This document shows positions 1 to 7,252 of a stretch of 9,077 nucleotides of DNA, piece by piece. Within the stretch, counting starts at the first letter, position 1. Each line of letters begins with the position of its first letter. The DNA lies in the NCBI GenBank assembly GCA_028869725.1, contig JAGWRJ010000376.1, positions 1 through 9,077 of the forward strand, in the 5' to 3' direction. A program made the translations under genes and the position numbers. This DNA is from Alphaproteobacteria bacterium. GTDB taxonomy: Bacteria; Pseudomonadota; Alphaproteobacteria; Micropepsales; Micropepsaceae. A model generated the notes under the pieces. That model did not search any database, had not been told where the DNA came from, and saw only the letters and a program-made list of their open reading frames with translations.

Positions 1-623
1 ATGCGCTCTTCCCGCTCAAGGCAGTTTCGACTTCACTCCATTTTTCTCGCAATCAGACGATCTTCAATGAGGGTGACGCTGCGCGTTACTCCTACAAGCT
101 GATCGAGGGTGGCGTACGACTGTGCAAAATTCGGCCAGACGGACGGCGCCAGATTGCCGAGTTCGTTCTGCCGGGTGATGTCTTTGGGTTTGCCCTGGAT
201 GATGAATATTCGCTCACGGCGGAAGCTCTTGGCGACGTCGTGGTGCTGCGCTGGGCGCGTGGACAGGTTGAGCGGCTGGCGGAGGAATTACCCCCTCTGC
301 GCAAAGAACTGATGGCGATGCTGTGCCGGGAACTGTCAGCAGCCCAGGAGCATCTGGTAATGCTAGGTCGTCAGACCGCAAAGGAACGTGTGGCCTCATT
401 TCTCCTACTCATCGCCAACCGGCGCGAAGCGGGCAATGGCGACAGGTTGCTCCTGCCCATGGGTCGCCAGGATATTGCTGACTATCTTGGACTGACCATT
501 GAGACTGTGTGCCGTGCACTCACCGATCTGAAACGCGAAAAGTTGATCGAAATTCCGGATCGGCATCATGTCCTGTTACGCAATCTTGTGGCTCTCGAGG
601 ACGTGGCCGAAGGCGGGGAATAA
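1..623 (+). CDS. Crp/Fnr-family transcriptional regulator, FixK-like (5' end outside window)
   Basis: This is the C-terminal ~206 residues of a cytoplasmic DNA-binding regulator. The reading frame is open from position 3 and ends with TAA at 621-623; probably a few tens of N-terminal residues lie to the left. Visible first is a cyclic-nucleotide-binding-type beta barrel (FNEGDAARYSYKLIEGG, then LPGDVFGF), then a long dimerisation helix, then a winged helix-turn-helix with MGRQDIADYLGLTIETVCR. The recognition helix keeps the Glu and Arg (E-TVC-R) that FNR and FixK proteins use to read TTGAT half-sites, but the usual Ser before the Arg is Cys (codon 510-512). No Cys is seen where E. coli FNR has its internal cluster ligand Cys122 (here ALGDVVVLRW), so an FNR-type 4Fe-4S sensor is unlikely, although the N-terminus is unseen. 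It is probably co-transcribed with the Usp gene that begins a few bases later. The family call is firm; the signal sensed is unknown. Confidence 0.9.
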   Translation, partial: ALFPLKAVSTSLHFSRNQTIFNEGDAARYSYKLIEGGVRLCKIRPDGRRQIAEFVLPGDVFGFALDDEYSLTAEALGDVVVLRWARGQVERLAEELPPLRKELMAMLCRELSAAQEHLVMLGRQTAKERVASFLLLIANRREAGNGDRLLLPMGRQDIADYLGLTIETVCRALTDLKREKLIEIPDRHHVLLRNLVALEDVAEGGE

Positions 624-629
624 GTGGCC

Positions 630-1478
630 ATGGGGTACAAGGCAATTATTGCGGCGATCAACGGCGGTCCGGACGACAAAGCCGTACTCGACGCGGCATT
701 CGCAGCCGCCTGGCCATTCCAGGGCCACGTCACCGCGGTATTTGCCTACCCGGATCCGCGCACTGCCGTTCCCACCATGGGCGCGCCAATGACACCGGAG
801 GTTGTGCAACAGGTTATAGACGCTGCGGAGATGCTGGCCCGCAAGGAATCAGACCGCGCGCGGTCGGCGATACGGGCCTTCGCCGCCGCCCACAACGTCG
901 AACTCGATGCCAAGCCGAGAGATCCATCTCATGTCAGTTGCTCCTTTCGCACGCTGTTCGGTCAACCCGCAGCCGTCCTGCTCACTGAGTCCAGGCTGTC
1001 GGATCTGGTTGTAACCTCGGCCGCGGCCGGTGATGCACATGCAGTGTTCCTCGAGCTTCTGACCAAGAGTCATAGGCCTATCCTTCTGGCCCCTGAAGCG
1101 CCGGTCAGCGATCTCACCGCTCATTGTGCCATTGGCTGGGATGGAGGCGCGGTGGCTGCTCACGCCCTGCGTGCTGCGCTTCCACTGCTGAAAAAAAGTC
1201 AAAGGGTCACGCTCTACACCGTTGGGGCCACGCATAAGTCAACACTTGAGGCTGCGCGCGACTATTTGCGTCTGCATGGCGTTGAAGCCGGAATGCGTGA
1301 GCTCGACGCGCACGGCACGAGCGCCGGTCTGGCGCTTCTTCGCAGCGCCGAAACCGACGGTGCCAGCGTGATTGTCGCCGGCGGCTATGGGCACAGCCGT
1401 ATCGGAGAGACTCTGTTCGGGGGCAATACGATTGATCTGACCAGCTACGCACGCGTGCCCTTGCTGCTGATGCATTGA
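630..1478 (+). CDS. Universal stress protein, tandem UspA domains
   Basis: This cytoplasmic protein of 282 aa has two Usp domains in tandem (about residues 1-155 and 160-282). The second ends with a Usp nucleotide-binding signature: GGYGHSRIGETLFGGNT fits the G-x2-G-x9-G pattern, then VPLLLMH forms the last beta strand. The first domain has the Usp fold order (KAIIAAINGG at the start, SDLVVTS and RPILLAPE later) but lacks the glycine loop, so only the C-terminal half is expected to bind ATP. Two in-frame starts exist: GTG at 624, directly after the regulator's stop, and ATG at 630. ATG is chosen because the purine-rich GGGGA at 615-619 is only 4 bases from the GTG but 10 from the ATG. The tight junction implies one transcript with the upstream Crp/Fnr regulator. 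Usp proteins of this type are commonly induced in stress or low oxygen; the exact role is not known. Confidence 0.88.
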   Translation: MGYKAIIAAINGGPDDKAVLDAAFAAAWPFQGHVTAVFAYPDPRTAVPTMGAPMTPEVVQQVIDAAEMLARKESDRARSAIRAFAAAHNVELDAKPRDPSHVSCSFRTLFGQPAAVLLTESRLSDLVVTSAAAGDAHAVFLELLTKSHRPILLAPEAPVSDLTAHCAIGWDGGAVAAHALRAALPLLKKSQRVTLYTVGATHKSTLEAARDYLRLHGVEAGMRELDAHGTSAGLALLRSAETDGASVIVAGGYGHSRIGETLFGGNTIDLTSYARVPLLLMH

Positions 1479-1572
1479 TGCGATTTTAACCGCCCCCGTG
1501 ATCTGCTTCTTGCGAGTTCAAGCGTACGTTCTATGTGCTTATTGCGCACTTCCTAGGCATTGATCTGACTGC

Positions 1573-1600
1573 TTGACGGCGCTCTTGTGCGCAAGATAAT
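1573..1600 (+). promoter_or_regulatory. Sigma70-type promoter for the bkd operon
   Basis: TTGACG at 1573-1578 (5 of 6 matches to TTGACA) is followed after a 16-base spacer by GATAAT at 1595-1600 (5 of 6 to TATAAT). Transcription would begin near 1606-1608, about 55 bases before the preferred TTG start of bkdA1. The spacer contains a short imperfect inverted repeat, CTTG-TGCG-CAAG (1584-1595), placed where an operator could act; no regulator can be assigned. Predicted by eye only. Confidence 0.5.
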
Positions 1601-1648
1601 CCCGCGCCCATGAACACCCTGCGGCGGCTTTGCCGTCGACAAGGTTAC

Positions 1649-1654
1649 GGAGGG
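1649..1654 (+). promoter_or_regulatory. Shine-Dalgarno deciding the bkdA1 start
   Basis: GGAGGG, a near-perfect Shine-Dalgarno, lies 6 bases before the in-frame TTG at 1661. The alternative ATG at 1610 would fall within a few bases of the predicted transcription start and has no comparable site. Confidence 0.7.
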
Positions 1655-1660
1655 CGCTGC

Positions 1661-2890
1661 TTGAAGAACCGTAAACCTCTCAGCCTGCGCGTACCGCAGC
1701 CCAGACATCGGCCAGGTGACATGCCCGATTTTACGGGAATGGTGGTGCCTGAGGCCGGTAGCGTTCGTCGACCAGATATCGGCGTTCGTCCGCACGATAT
1801 TGCGGATCTGGCCTACAGCCTGATTCGGGTTCTCGATTCCGAACATCGCGCCGTTGGTCCATGGGATCCCAGGCTTGATCCCGAAACCCTGCGCCGTGGC
1901 CTTGAAGCCATGCTTCTGACCCGAGCCTACGACGATCGCATGTATCGCGCCCAGCGTCAGGGGCGCACTTCATTTTACATGAAGAGTACGGGTGAGGAGG
2001 CTGTAGCCACTGCCGCGACCTTTGCACTTGAACGCGATGACATGTGCTTTCCGAGCTACCGTCAGCAAGGGATCCTGATTGCGCGTGGCTATCCGTTGCT
2101 CAAGATGATGTGCCAAGTTTACTCCAATGCGGAGGATCCGCTGAAGGGCCGCCAGCTTCCAATCATGTATTCGGCAAAGGAGTACGGCTTCTTTTCAATC
2201 AGCGGTAATCTCGGCACGCAATTTCCGCAGGCGGTAGGCTGGGCCATGGCGTCCGCATACAAGGGCGATGATCGCATCGCCGCCAGCTGGGTCGGTGAAG
2301 GCACTACCGCAGAAGGTGACTTTCATCACGCCTGTACCTTCGCGGCAGTGTACCGTGCGCCCGTCATTCTCAATGTCGTCAACAACCAGTGGGCGATTTC
2401 CAGCTTCTCCGGAATCGCTGGTGGTGATGACGCGACCTTTGCCAGCCGGGCGATCGGCTACGGGCTTCCCGGATTGCGCGTGGACGGCAATGACTTCCTG
2501 GCCGTTTACGCAGCCACGCAGTGGGCCGCAGAACGGGCTCGTAACAATTTAGGCGCGACTTTGATCGAGCTGTACACCTATCGTGTCGAGGGCCATTCGA
2601 CGAGTGACGACCCCTCGCGCTATCGACCACAGGATGAGGCCAAAGCCTGGCCTCTGGGAGATCCGATCGAGCGGCTCAAGAACCATCTGATCCGGATCGG
2701 CGAGTGGGACGAGACCCGCCATGAAGCCGCGCACAAGGCGGCGGTTGAGCAGGTGCGTGCAGCAGATCGTGAGGCATCTGCCATTGGTACCTTGGGACAG
2801 GCCAAACCCAGTGTCAAAACGATGTTCGAGGACGTATACAAGGAAATGCCTTGGCATCTGCGCAGGCAACGCCAGGAAATGGGGGTCTGA
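1661..2890 (+). CDS. bkdA1: Branched-chain 2-oxoacid dehydrogenase E1 component, alpha subunit
   Basis: E1-alpha forms an alpha2beta2 thiamine-diphosphate decarboxylase with the next gene product. It removes CO2 from the 2-oxoacids of valine, leucine and isoleucine and passes the acyl group to E2 lipoamide. From the TTG start it is 409 aa, close to the ~410 aa of Pseudomonas putida BkdA1, and its first residues (KPLSLRVPQP) align with that protein's N-terminus as I recall it. Diagnostic segments are SFYMKSTGEEA, FPSYRQQGILIARGYPL, KGRQLPIMYS, the ThDP/Mg motif GEG (residues 212-214) through NNQWAIS (NN at 241-242), GHSTSDDPSRY (from about 311) and the terminal LRRQRQEMGV. GEG instead of the textbook GDG also occurs in other branched-chain E1-alpha proteins. 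A longer 426-aa reading from ATG 1610 is possible but conflicts with the promoter position and lacks an SD. First gene of the operon; its stop is 2 bp before bkdA2. Confidence 0.93.
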   Translation: MKNRKPLSLRVPQPRHRPGDMPDFTGMVVPEAGSVRRPDIGVRPHDIADLAYSLIRVLDSEHRAVGPWDPRLDPETLRRGLEAMLLTRAYDDRMYRAQRQGRTSFYMKSTGEEAVATAATFALERDDMCFPSYRQQGILIARGYPLLKMMCQVYSNAEDPLKGRQLPIMYSAKEYGFFSISGNLGTQFPQAVGWAMASAYKGDDRIAASWVGEGTTAEGDFHHACTFAAVYRAPVILNVVNNQWAISSFSGIAGGDDATFASRAIGYGLPGLRVDGNDFLAVYAATQWAAERARNNLGATLIELYTYRVEGHSTSDDPSRYRPQDEAKAWPLGDPIERLKNHLIRIGEWDETRHEAAHKAAVEQVRAADREASAIGTLGQAKPSVKTMFEDVYKEMPWHLRRQRQEMGV

Positions 2891-2892
2891 TC

Positions 2893-3906
2893 ATGTCGAC
2901 GATGAACATGATCCAGGCGCTCAATTCTGCCATGGACACGATGCTGGCACGTGATCCGAATGTGCTCATCTTCGGCGAAGACGTAGGTTATTTCGGCGGT
3001 GTTTTCCGGGCCACCGAAGGGCTGCAGAAAAAATACGGTGTAACCCGCTGCTTCGATACTCCAATCGGAGAAGGCGGCATCATCGCTAGTGCCATTGGCA
3101 TGGGAGCATACGGTCTGCGGCCTGTAGTCGAGATTCAGTTTGCCGATTACATCTACCCTGCGTTTGACCAGCTTGTATCCGAAGCCGCGCGACTTCGATA
3201 TCGCTCAGCCGGTGACTTTTCGGTACCCTTGACCGTGCGCACACCATATGGCGGCGGAATATTCGGCGGACAGACACACAGCCAGAGTCCGGAAGCGATC
3301 TTTACTCATGTCACCGGCCTGAAGACAGTGGTGCCATCGACACCATATGATGCGAAGGGGTTGCTGATCGCCGCCATCGAAGATGATGACCCAGTGATTT
3401 TCCTCGAGCCCAAGCGCATTTATAATGGACCATTCAACGGTCAGTATGACCAGCCAGTGGTACCCTGGTCCAAGCATCCCGCCAGTGAGGTGCCTGAAGG
3501 CTACTACACGGTGCCGCTGGGGCGGGCCAAAATCCTGCGCCCTGGTGAGCAGATGACCATCCTTGCCTATGGCACCATGGTCTATGTCGCACTGACCGCC
3601 GTGGAAATCTCGGGGATTGATGCAGAAGTAATAGATCTGCGTACGCTTCTGCCACTGGATATCGAGACCATAGTTTCCTCGGTCGAAAAAACGGGACGCT
3701 GTATCATTATTCATGAGGCGACACGCACAAGTGGCTATGGCGCCGAGCTCTCAGCGCTTGTGCAGGAGCAATGCTTTTATCACCTTGAGGCACCGGTAGA
3801 GCGCGTGACGGGTTGGGACACGCCATATCCGCACGCCTTCGAATGGGAGTATTTTCCGGGGCCGGAACGGGTGGTAGCCGCTATGCGCCGCGTGCTGGAG
3901 GGCTGA
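2893..3906 (+). CDS. bkdA2: Branched-chain 2-oxoacid dehydrogenase E1 component, beta subunit
   Basis: E1-beta, 337 aa, completes the E1 heterotetramer; the ThDP site lies between alpha and beta. Visible family segments are FGEDVGYFGGVFRATEGL, FDTPIGEGG with Glu60 in the position that activates the cofactor, MGAYGLRPVVEIQFADY, GGQTHSQSPEA, DDPVIFLEPKRIYNGPF, and the C-terminal HEATRTSGYGAEL and ERVTGWDTPYPHAFEW. These match BkdA2-type proteins throughout rather than pyruvate dehydrogenase E1-beta. ATG 2893 is chosen because it sits 2 bp after the bkdA1 stop with a G-rich SD (2881-2885) 7 bases upstream; an in-frame start at 2851 would lie inside the bkdA1 coding sequence and adds residues not typical of the family. 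Its TGA abuts the ATG of bkdB, so translation is likely coupled. Confidence 0.94.
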   Translation: MSTMNMIQALNSAMDTMLARDPNVLIFGEDVGYFGGVFRATEGLQKKYGVTRCFDTPIGEGGIIASAIGMGAYGLRPVVEIQFADYIYPAFDQLVSEAARLRYRSAGDFSVPLTVRTPYGGGIFGGQTHSQSPEAIFTHVTGLKTVVPSTPYDAKGLLIAAIEDDDPVIFLEPKRIYNGPFNGQYDQPVVPWSKHPASEVPEGYYTVPLGRAKILRPGEQMTILAYGTMVYVALTAVEISGIDAEVIDLRTLLPLDIETIVSSVEKTGRCIIIHEATRTSGYGAELSALVQEQCFYHLEAPVERVTGWDTPYPHAFEWEYFPGPERVVAAMRRVLEG

Positions 3907-5214
3907 ATGGGGACATACGTCTATAAGCTTCCTGATGTAGGTGAAGGCACCGCAGAAGCTGAAATCGTTGCATGGCACGTTCGCGTTGGGGATATGGTCG
4001 AGGAAGATCAAAACCTGGTCGATGTCATGACTGACAAGGCTACGGTGGAGATGACCGCACCGGTGTCCGGCAAGGTGATTGCTCTTCACGGCGCTCCGGG
4101 CGAGATGGCAGCGGTAGGGGCACCTCTCGTCGAATTCGAAGTGTCTGGACAGGGCAGATCTGAATCCGTCCGCCCCGTGAAGCCAACTGAATCTGACGTC
4201 GCGGAGGCCAAGGTTTCGGACGCAGCTGAGCGCGGTGCTGTGGAGGCCGGGTTAGCCGGGCGCAGAACAGGAAAGGCAGAGCTGCCAACTCCGGGGGGCT
4301 CTGCCGCGCCAGCACGAGCGGCTTTTGTGACACGCGCCTTGGGCGAAAAGCCCGTGGCGTCTCCGGCCGTACGCCTGAGGGCGCGGGACCTTGGTATCGA
4401 GCTGCAATTTGTAGCCGGAACCGGCCCGGCGGGGCGCATTACCCATGGCGATCTTGATGCGTTTGTCGCCAATGGTGGACGTTATGCGACAGCCGGCAGC
4501 CGCATGCAGGTACGGGAGGGGGTTGAAGACGTCAAGGTAATTGGGCTGCGGAGGAAAATCGCTGAAAAGATGCAGGACGCCAAGCGGCGAATTCCTCATT
4601 TCACCTACGTCGATGAAGTGGATATGACCGAGCTGGAGGCATTACGCGCCCATCTCAACACGACGAGGCATCCGGACCAGCCGAAGTTGACCGTGCTTCC
4701 GTTCCTGATCCGCGCATTGGTGAAGGTGCTACCCGACTATCCTCAGATCAATGCCAGATTTGACGATGAGACAGGCATCGTTCACCGCCATCAGCCTGTG
4801 CATGTTGGCATCGCGACCCAGACCACAAACGGTCTTGTTGTACCTGTCGTACGCCATGCCGAAGCTCTCGACATGTGGCAGTGCGCAGAGGAAGTCGCGC
4901 GGCTGGCATCAGCGACACGCGAAAATAAGGCCAAAGCAGAAGACCTGCAGGGCTCGACCATTACGATCACGAGCCTTGGCGTACTGGGAGGGCTGGTTAC
5001 CACGCCGGTTATCAACCACCCGGAAGTTGCCATCATCGGCCCTAACGCGATCCTTGAGCGTGCGGTAATCCGTGGTGGACAGATCGTCGTTCGGAAAATG
5101 ATGAACCTGTCTGCCAGTTTCGATCATCGGGTCGTTGATGGTTATGATGCTGCCGAATTCATACACCGCATAAAGGATGTTCTGCAGCATCCGGCACTTT
5201 TGTTCATGGAGTGA
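3907..5214 (+). CDS. bkdB: Branched-chain 2-oxoacid dehydrogenase E2, lipoyl dihydrolipoamide acyltransferase
   Basis: This is the core subunit of the complex. It carries the branched acyl group on a lipoyl arm and transfers it to CoA. Domains in order over 435 aa: one lipoyl domain (residues 1-80) with the lipoylated Lys44 in VMTDKATVEM; a flexible Ala/Pro/charged linker (about 82-148); a peripheral-subunit-binding domain (about 151-188, SPAVRLRARDLGIEL then GRITHGDLDAF); a second linker; and the catalytic acyltransferase domain (about 205-435) with the active-site motif SFDHRVVDG, catalytic His407 and Asp411. A single lipoyl domain and this length fit BkdB. The ATG directly follows the bkdA2 TGA with no gap, and GGAGGG at 3897-3902 provides the SD within the end of bkdA2. 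Lipoylation depends on LipA/LipB-type enzymes encoded elsewhere. Confidence 0.94.
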   Translation: MGTYVYKLPDVGEGTAEAEIVAWHVRVGDMVEEDQNLVDVMTDKATVEMTAPVSGKVIALHGAPGEMAAVGAPLVEFEVSGQGRSESVRPVKPTESDVAEAKVSDAAERGAVEAGLAGRRTGKAELPTPGGSAAPARAAFVTRALGEKPVASPAVRLRARDLGIELQFVAGTGPAGRITHGDLDAFVANGGRYATAGSRMQVREGVEDVKVIGLRRKIAEKMQDAKRRIPHFTYVDEVDMTELEALRAHLNTTRHPDQPKLTVLPFLIRALVKVLPDYPQINARFDDETGIVHRHQPVHVGIATQTTNGLVVPVVRHAEALDMWQCAEEVARLASATRENKAKAEDLQGSTITITSLGVLGGLVTTPVINHPEVAIIGPNAILERAVIRGGQIVVRKMMNLSASFDHRVVDGYDAAEFIHRIKDVLQHPALLFME

Positions 5215-5216
5215 GT

Positions 5217-6602
5217 ATGTCTGAGACCGTCCATGCCAAGGTTCTCGTGCTGGGCGGGGGCCCAGGCGGCTATGTCTGCGCAATTCGCTGCGGCCAGCTG
5301 GGGCTCGACACGGTCCTGGTCGAAGCCGACCGTCTGGGAGGTACCTGTCTCATCCGCGGCTGTATTCCGTCAAAGGCAATTATCCATCGCGCCAGTCAGT
5401 TCGAGCAGATTTGCAGGTCTTCCTCAGACTCGCTCGCCGGAATCTCGCTTGCTACTCCGCCAGTGCTTGATATGGGTGGCCTCGTCAAATGGAAGAACAC
5501 AGTCGTCGACCGGCTTAATGCGGGTGTTGCGACGCTTCTCAAAAAGTCCAAAGTCCGTGTCATTTCAGGCTGGGGATGTTTCTCCGACGCCAAGACCTTG
5601 AATGTCGAGACTGCGGACGGGCGTATCACCGTGCATGCCGAGCATGTAGTCCTAGCCACCGGGTCCAAGCCGGTTGAGCTGGGCTTTCTGCCCTTCGGTG
5701 GAAAAGTCATATCATCAAGTGAGGCTCTTGATCTGCAACAGGTACCCCCGCGCATGCTGGTGATCGGTGCAGGTTACATTGGTCTGGAGCTTGGGATTGC
5801 ATTTCGCAAGCTCGGCAGCACGGTTACGATAATCGAGGCGCAGAATCAGATTCTGCCACTTTATGACCGCGAACTGGTTACCCCGGTAGCGAAGTGGCTG
5901 AAGACCCACGACGTTACGGTACATCTGTCCGCAACAGCCAAAGGGCTTACAGGTGATACGCTGATCGTCGAGATGGCTGATGGCAAGACAGTCGAGATCC
6001 CGGCGGATTGCATACTGGTGACGGTCGGGCGGGTTCCCAACACGTCGGGCTGGGGCCTTGAAAATATCGCCGTCGACCTTGCTGGCCGGTTCGTCAAGGT
6101 CGACGGACGTTGTGCCACGTCCATGAAAAATGTCTGGGCGATCGGCGATGTCGTGGGGGAGCCGATGCTGGAGCATAAAGCGGCTGCACAAGGAGAGATG
6201 GTCGCTGAAATTATTGCCGGGCGTAACCGTACCTTCGAACCTGCAGCTATTCCGGCGGTCTGCTTCACCGATCCGGAGATCGTCAGCTGTGGCCTGCTTC
6301 CATCCGAGGCGGGCCCTGACGCGATCGTTTCCCAGTTTCCGTTCTTGGCCAATGGTCGTGCCCTCTCCATGGATGCCGGAGAGGGCTTTGTCCGCGTCGT
6401 AGCCCGCAAGGACAATCACAGGGTCCTCGGGATCCAGGCCGTGGGCGAACATGTCAGCGAGCTTTCGGGAGAGTTTTCACACGCATTGGCCATGGGGGCC
6501 GTGCTCGAGGACATCGCCGGCACGGTCCACGTTCATCCGACTCTGTCTGAGGCACTGCATGAAGCCGCGCTGCGAGCGCTCGGCCACGCTATTCACATAT
6601 AA
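5217..6602 (+). CDS. lpdV: Dihydrolipoyl dehydrogenase (E3) of the branched-chain complex
   Basis: This FAD-dependent disulfide oxidoreductase of 461 aa reoxidises E2 dihydrolipoamide and makes NADH. It shows the FAD dinucleotide fold GGGPGG (residues 13-18), the redox-active disulfide GGTCLIRGCIPSK (Cys44, Cys49), the NAD-binding loop GAGYIGLELG, the second FAD motif NVWAIGDVVGEPML, and the C-terminal interface motif HPTLSE with catalytic His440 and Glu445. The ending ALRALGHAIHI closely matches P. putida LpdV from memory, supporting a bkd-dedicated E3. In the disulfide loop, IR replaces the usual Asn-Val/Ile, a neutral-looking variant because both cysteines and their spacing are kept. ATG 5217 is preferred, with GGAG at 5208-5211 five bases upstream; GTG 5211 is in frame and overlaps the bkdB stop but has no well-spaced SD. 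Last recognised gene of the bkd operon. Confidence 0.94.
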   Translation: MSETVHAKVLVLGGGPGGYVCAIRCGQLGLDTVLVEADRLGGTCLIRGCIPSKAIIHRASQFEQICRSSSDSLAGISLATPPVLDMGGLVKWKNTVVDRLNAGVATLLKKSKVRVISGWGCFSDAKTLNVETADGRITVHAEHVVLATGSKPVELGFLPFGGKVISSSEALDLQQVPPRMLVIGAGYIGLELGIAFRKLGSTVTIIEAQNQILPLYDRELVTPVAKWLKTHDVTVHLSATAKGLTGDTLIVEMADGKTVEIPADCILVTVGRVPNTSGWGLENIAVDLAGRFVKVDGRCATSMKNVWAIGDVVGEPMLEHKAAAQGEMVAEIIAGRNRTFEPAAIPAVCFTDPEIVSCGLLPSEAGPDAIVSQFPFLANGRALSMDAGEGFVRVVARKDNHRVLGIQAVGEHVSELSGEFSHALAMGAVLEDIAGTVHVHPTLSEALHEAALRALGHAIHI

Positions 6603-6766
6603 GCCGCCCATGAGTTGAAACCTGTCCAGGAATGGGACGGTACTGGCGTGCCAGGCCATGCTCGGCGTGATCAAGCGGGGATAAGTCCTGTTTACTGAGG
6701 TCCGGCTCTTTTCAGGGAACAAATAGCTGCGTTAGCTGTTTCGGTGACGAATCGCGGAGTATCTTC
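6603..6766. other. 164-bp gap between lpdV and the small hypothetical gene
   Basis: No RNA gene, strong terminator or convincing promoter is visible. A six-base direct repeat, TAGCTG at 6724-6729 and 6733-6738, is separated by CGT; this could be chance. The end of the gap holds the SD (GGAG 6756-6759) for the following GTG start. Without a terminator, read-through from lpdV is possible. Confidence 0.5.
6756..6759 (+). promoter_or_regulatory. Shine-Dalgarno for the GTG start at 6767
   Basis: GGAG lies 7 bases before GTG 6767, in a CGGAGT context. It is the reason for choosing the GTG over later in-frame ATG codons. Confidence 0.55.
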
Positions 6767-7252
6767 GTGCGCGTCGATCCGGTCATCGCTCTAATGGACG
6801 AAATCGAGCGTGCATACGTCATGCTTGCCGACGCCCGTAGTGCCGATGACTGGCCGGCAACCCGCAGAGGTCTCGCAAGAATTGCAATGCTGCATCAGCG
6901 GCTGATAGCAACCGAGCCGGCCACGGTTATCGGTGCCGCCTGTCTGCTGCGAGAGGCGGCGAGCCTGCTGCCGCAAAGCCAGGGGCCGTCCTTGAGCGAT
7001 TCGTTGCGCGCCATCGCGGCGCGTTTTGACGAGGGCCGCCGCCGCATCGAGGATCTCGTCTGGTTGCGTGGGATTGCCGGCGAGCTTGCCACGGGTGCCT
7101 CTGGTGATCTGGGGCAGGCGGCGGCCAACATGATCCGGCTGGCGATCAAAGGAGCGGCGCGGCCGGTTCTGCTCTTCCGCGCCGTTTCCCCTTCGACCAG
7201 CATGCCGAGAGTCCAGGAAAGACGGCCACCAGCAATCCCTTCTACCTCTTGA
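6767..7252 (+). CDS. Hypothetical protein, probably frameshifted near its 3' end
   Basis: I do not recognise this 161-aa protein. It starts at a GTG with a well-placed SD. About the first 135 residues look like an alpha-helical bundle: leucine/alanine-rich with regularly spaced Arg and Glu (DEIERAYVMLADARS, then ARFDEGRRRIEDLVWLRG). There is no signal peptide or clear membrane segment, so it is probably cytoplasmic. The last ~22 residues (after about 7185) turn Pro/Ser/Arg-rich with poor third-position GC (10 of 22 codons by my count). A different frame over the same bases reads a better tail to 7329, so this stop may be the result of a one-base loss in the T3C4 run at 7185-7191. It sits on the same strand as the bkd operon, 164 bp downstream, and faces the monooxygenase gene tail to tail. 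Function unknown; membership in the bkd transcript is possible but unproven. Confidence 0.6.
   Translation: MRVDPVIALMDEIERAYVMLADARSADDWPATRRGLARIAMLHQRLIATEPATVIGAACLLREAASLLPQSQGPSLSDSLRAIAARFDEGRRRIEDLVWLRGIAGELATGASGDLGQAAANMIRLAIKGAARPVLLFRAVSPSTSMPRVQERRPPAIPSTS

Larger units (their letters stand above)
1479..1660. other. Intergenic region between usp and the bkd operon
   Basis: This stretch holds the bkd promoter (1573-1600) and the bkdA1 Shine-Dalgarno. No strong rho-independent terminator for the usp transcript is visible; the best hairpins have 4-bp arms only (CTTG 1509-1512 with CAAG 1519-1522, and GTGC 1535-1538 with GCAC 1546-1549). No symmetric TTGAT-N4-ATCAA FNR/FixK box is seen. 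The bases from 1610 can be read in frame with bkdA1 from an upstream ATG, but that reading is disfavoured (see bkdA1). Confidence 0.6.

Noticed and set aside
1561..1580. TTGATCTGA as a FixK/FNR box
   Set aside because: The left half-site TTGAT is present but the right half (ATCAA after 4 bases) is not.
1610..1660. N-terminal 17-residue extension of bkdA1 from ATG 1610
   Set aside because: It begins within a few bases of the predicted transcription start, has no SD, and adds a Cys/Arg-rich stretch absent from BkdA1 as I recall it.
2851..2892. Longer start for bkdA2 inside bkdA1
   Set aside because: The bases encode the conserved end of E1-alpha in another frame; ATG 2893 has better spacing and fits the family.
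5715..6452. Long minus-strand open frame (245 aa) opposite lpdV
   Set aside because: It is antisense to a clearly coding lpdV, has no recognisable motif and no SD; high-GC coding DNA often yields such shadows.
6615..6646. TTGAAA ... TACTGG as a promoter for the small hypothetical gene
   Set aside because: The spacer is 20 bases and the -10 match is poor.
6603..6766. Possible remnant of an insertion sequence or other gene downstream of lpdV
   Set aside because: Short frames on either strand show no recognisable transposase motif, and no terminal inverted repeats or target duplication are visible.
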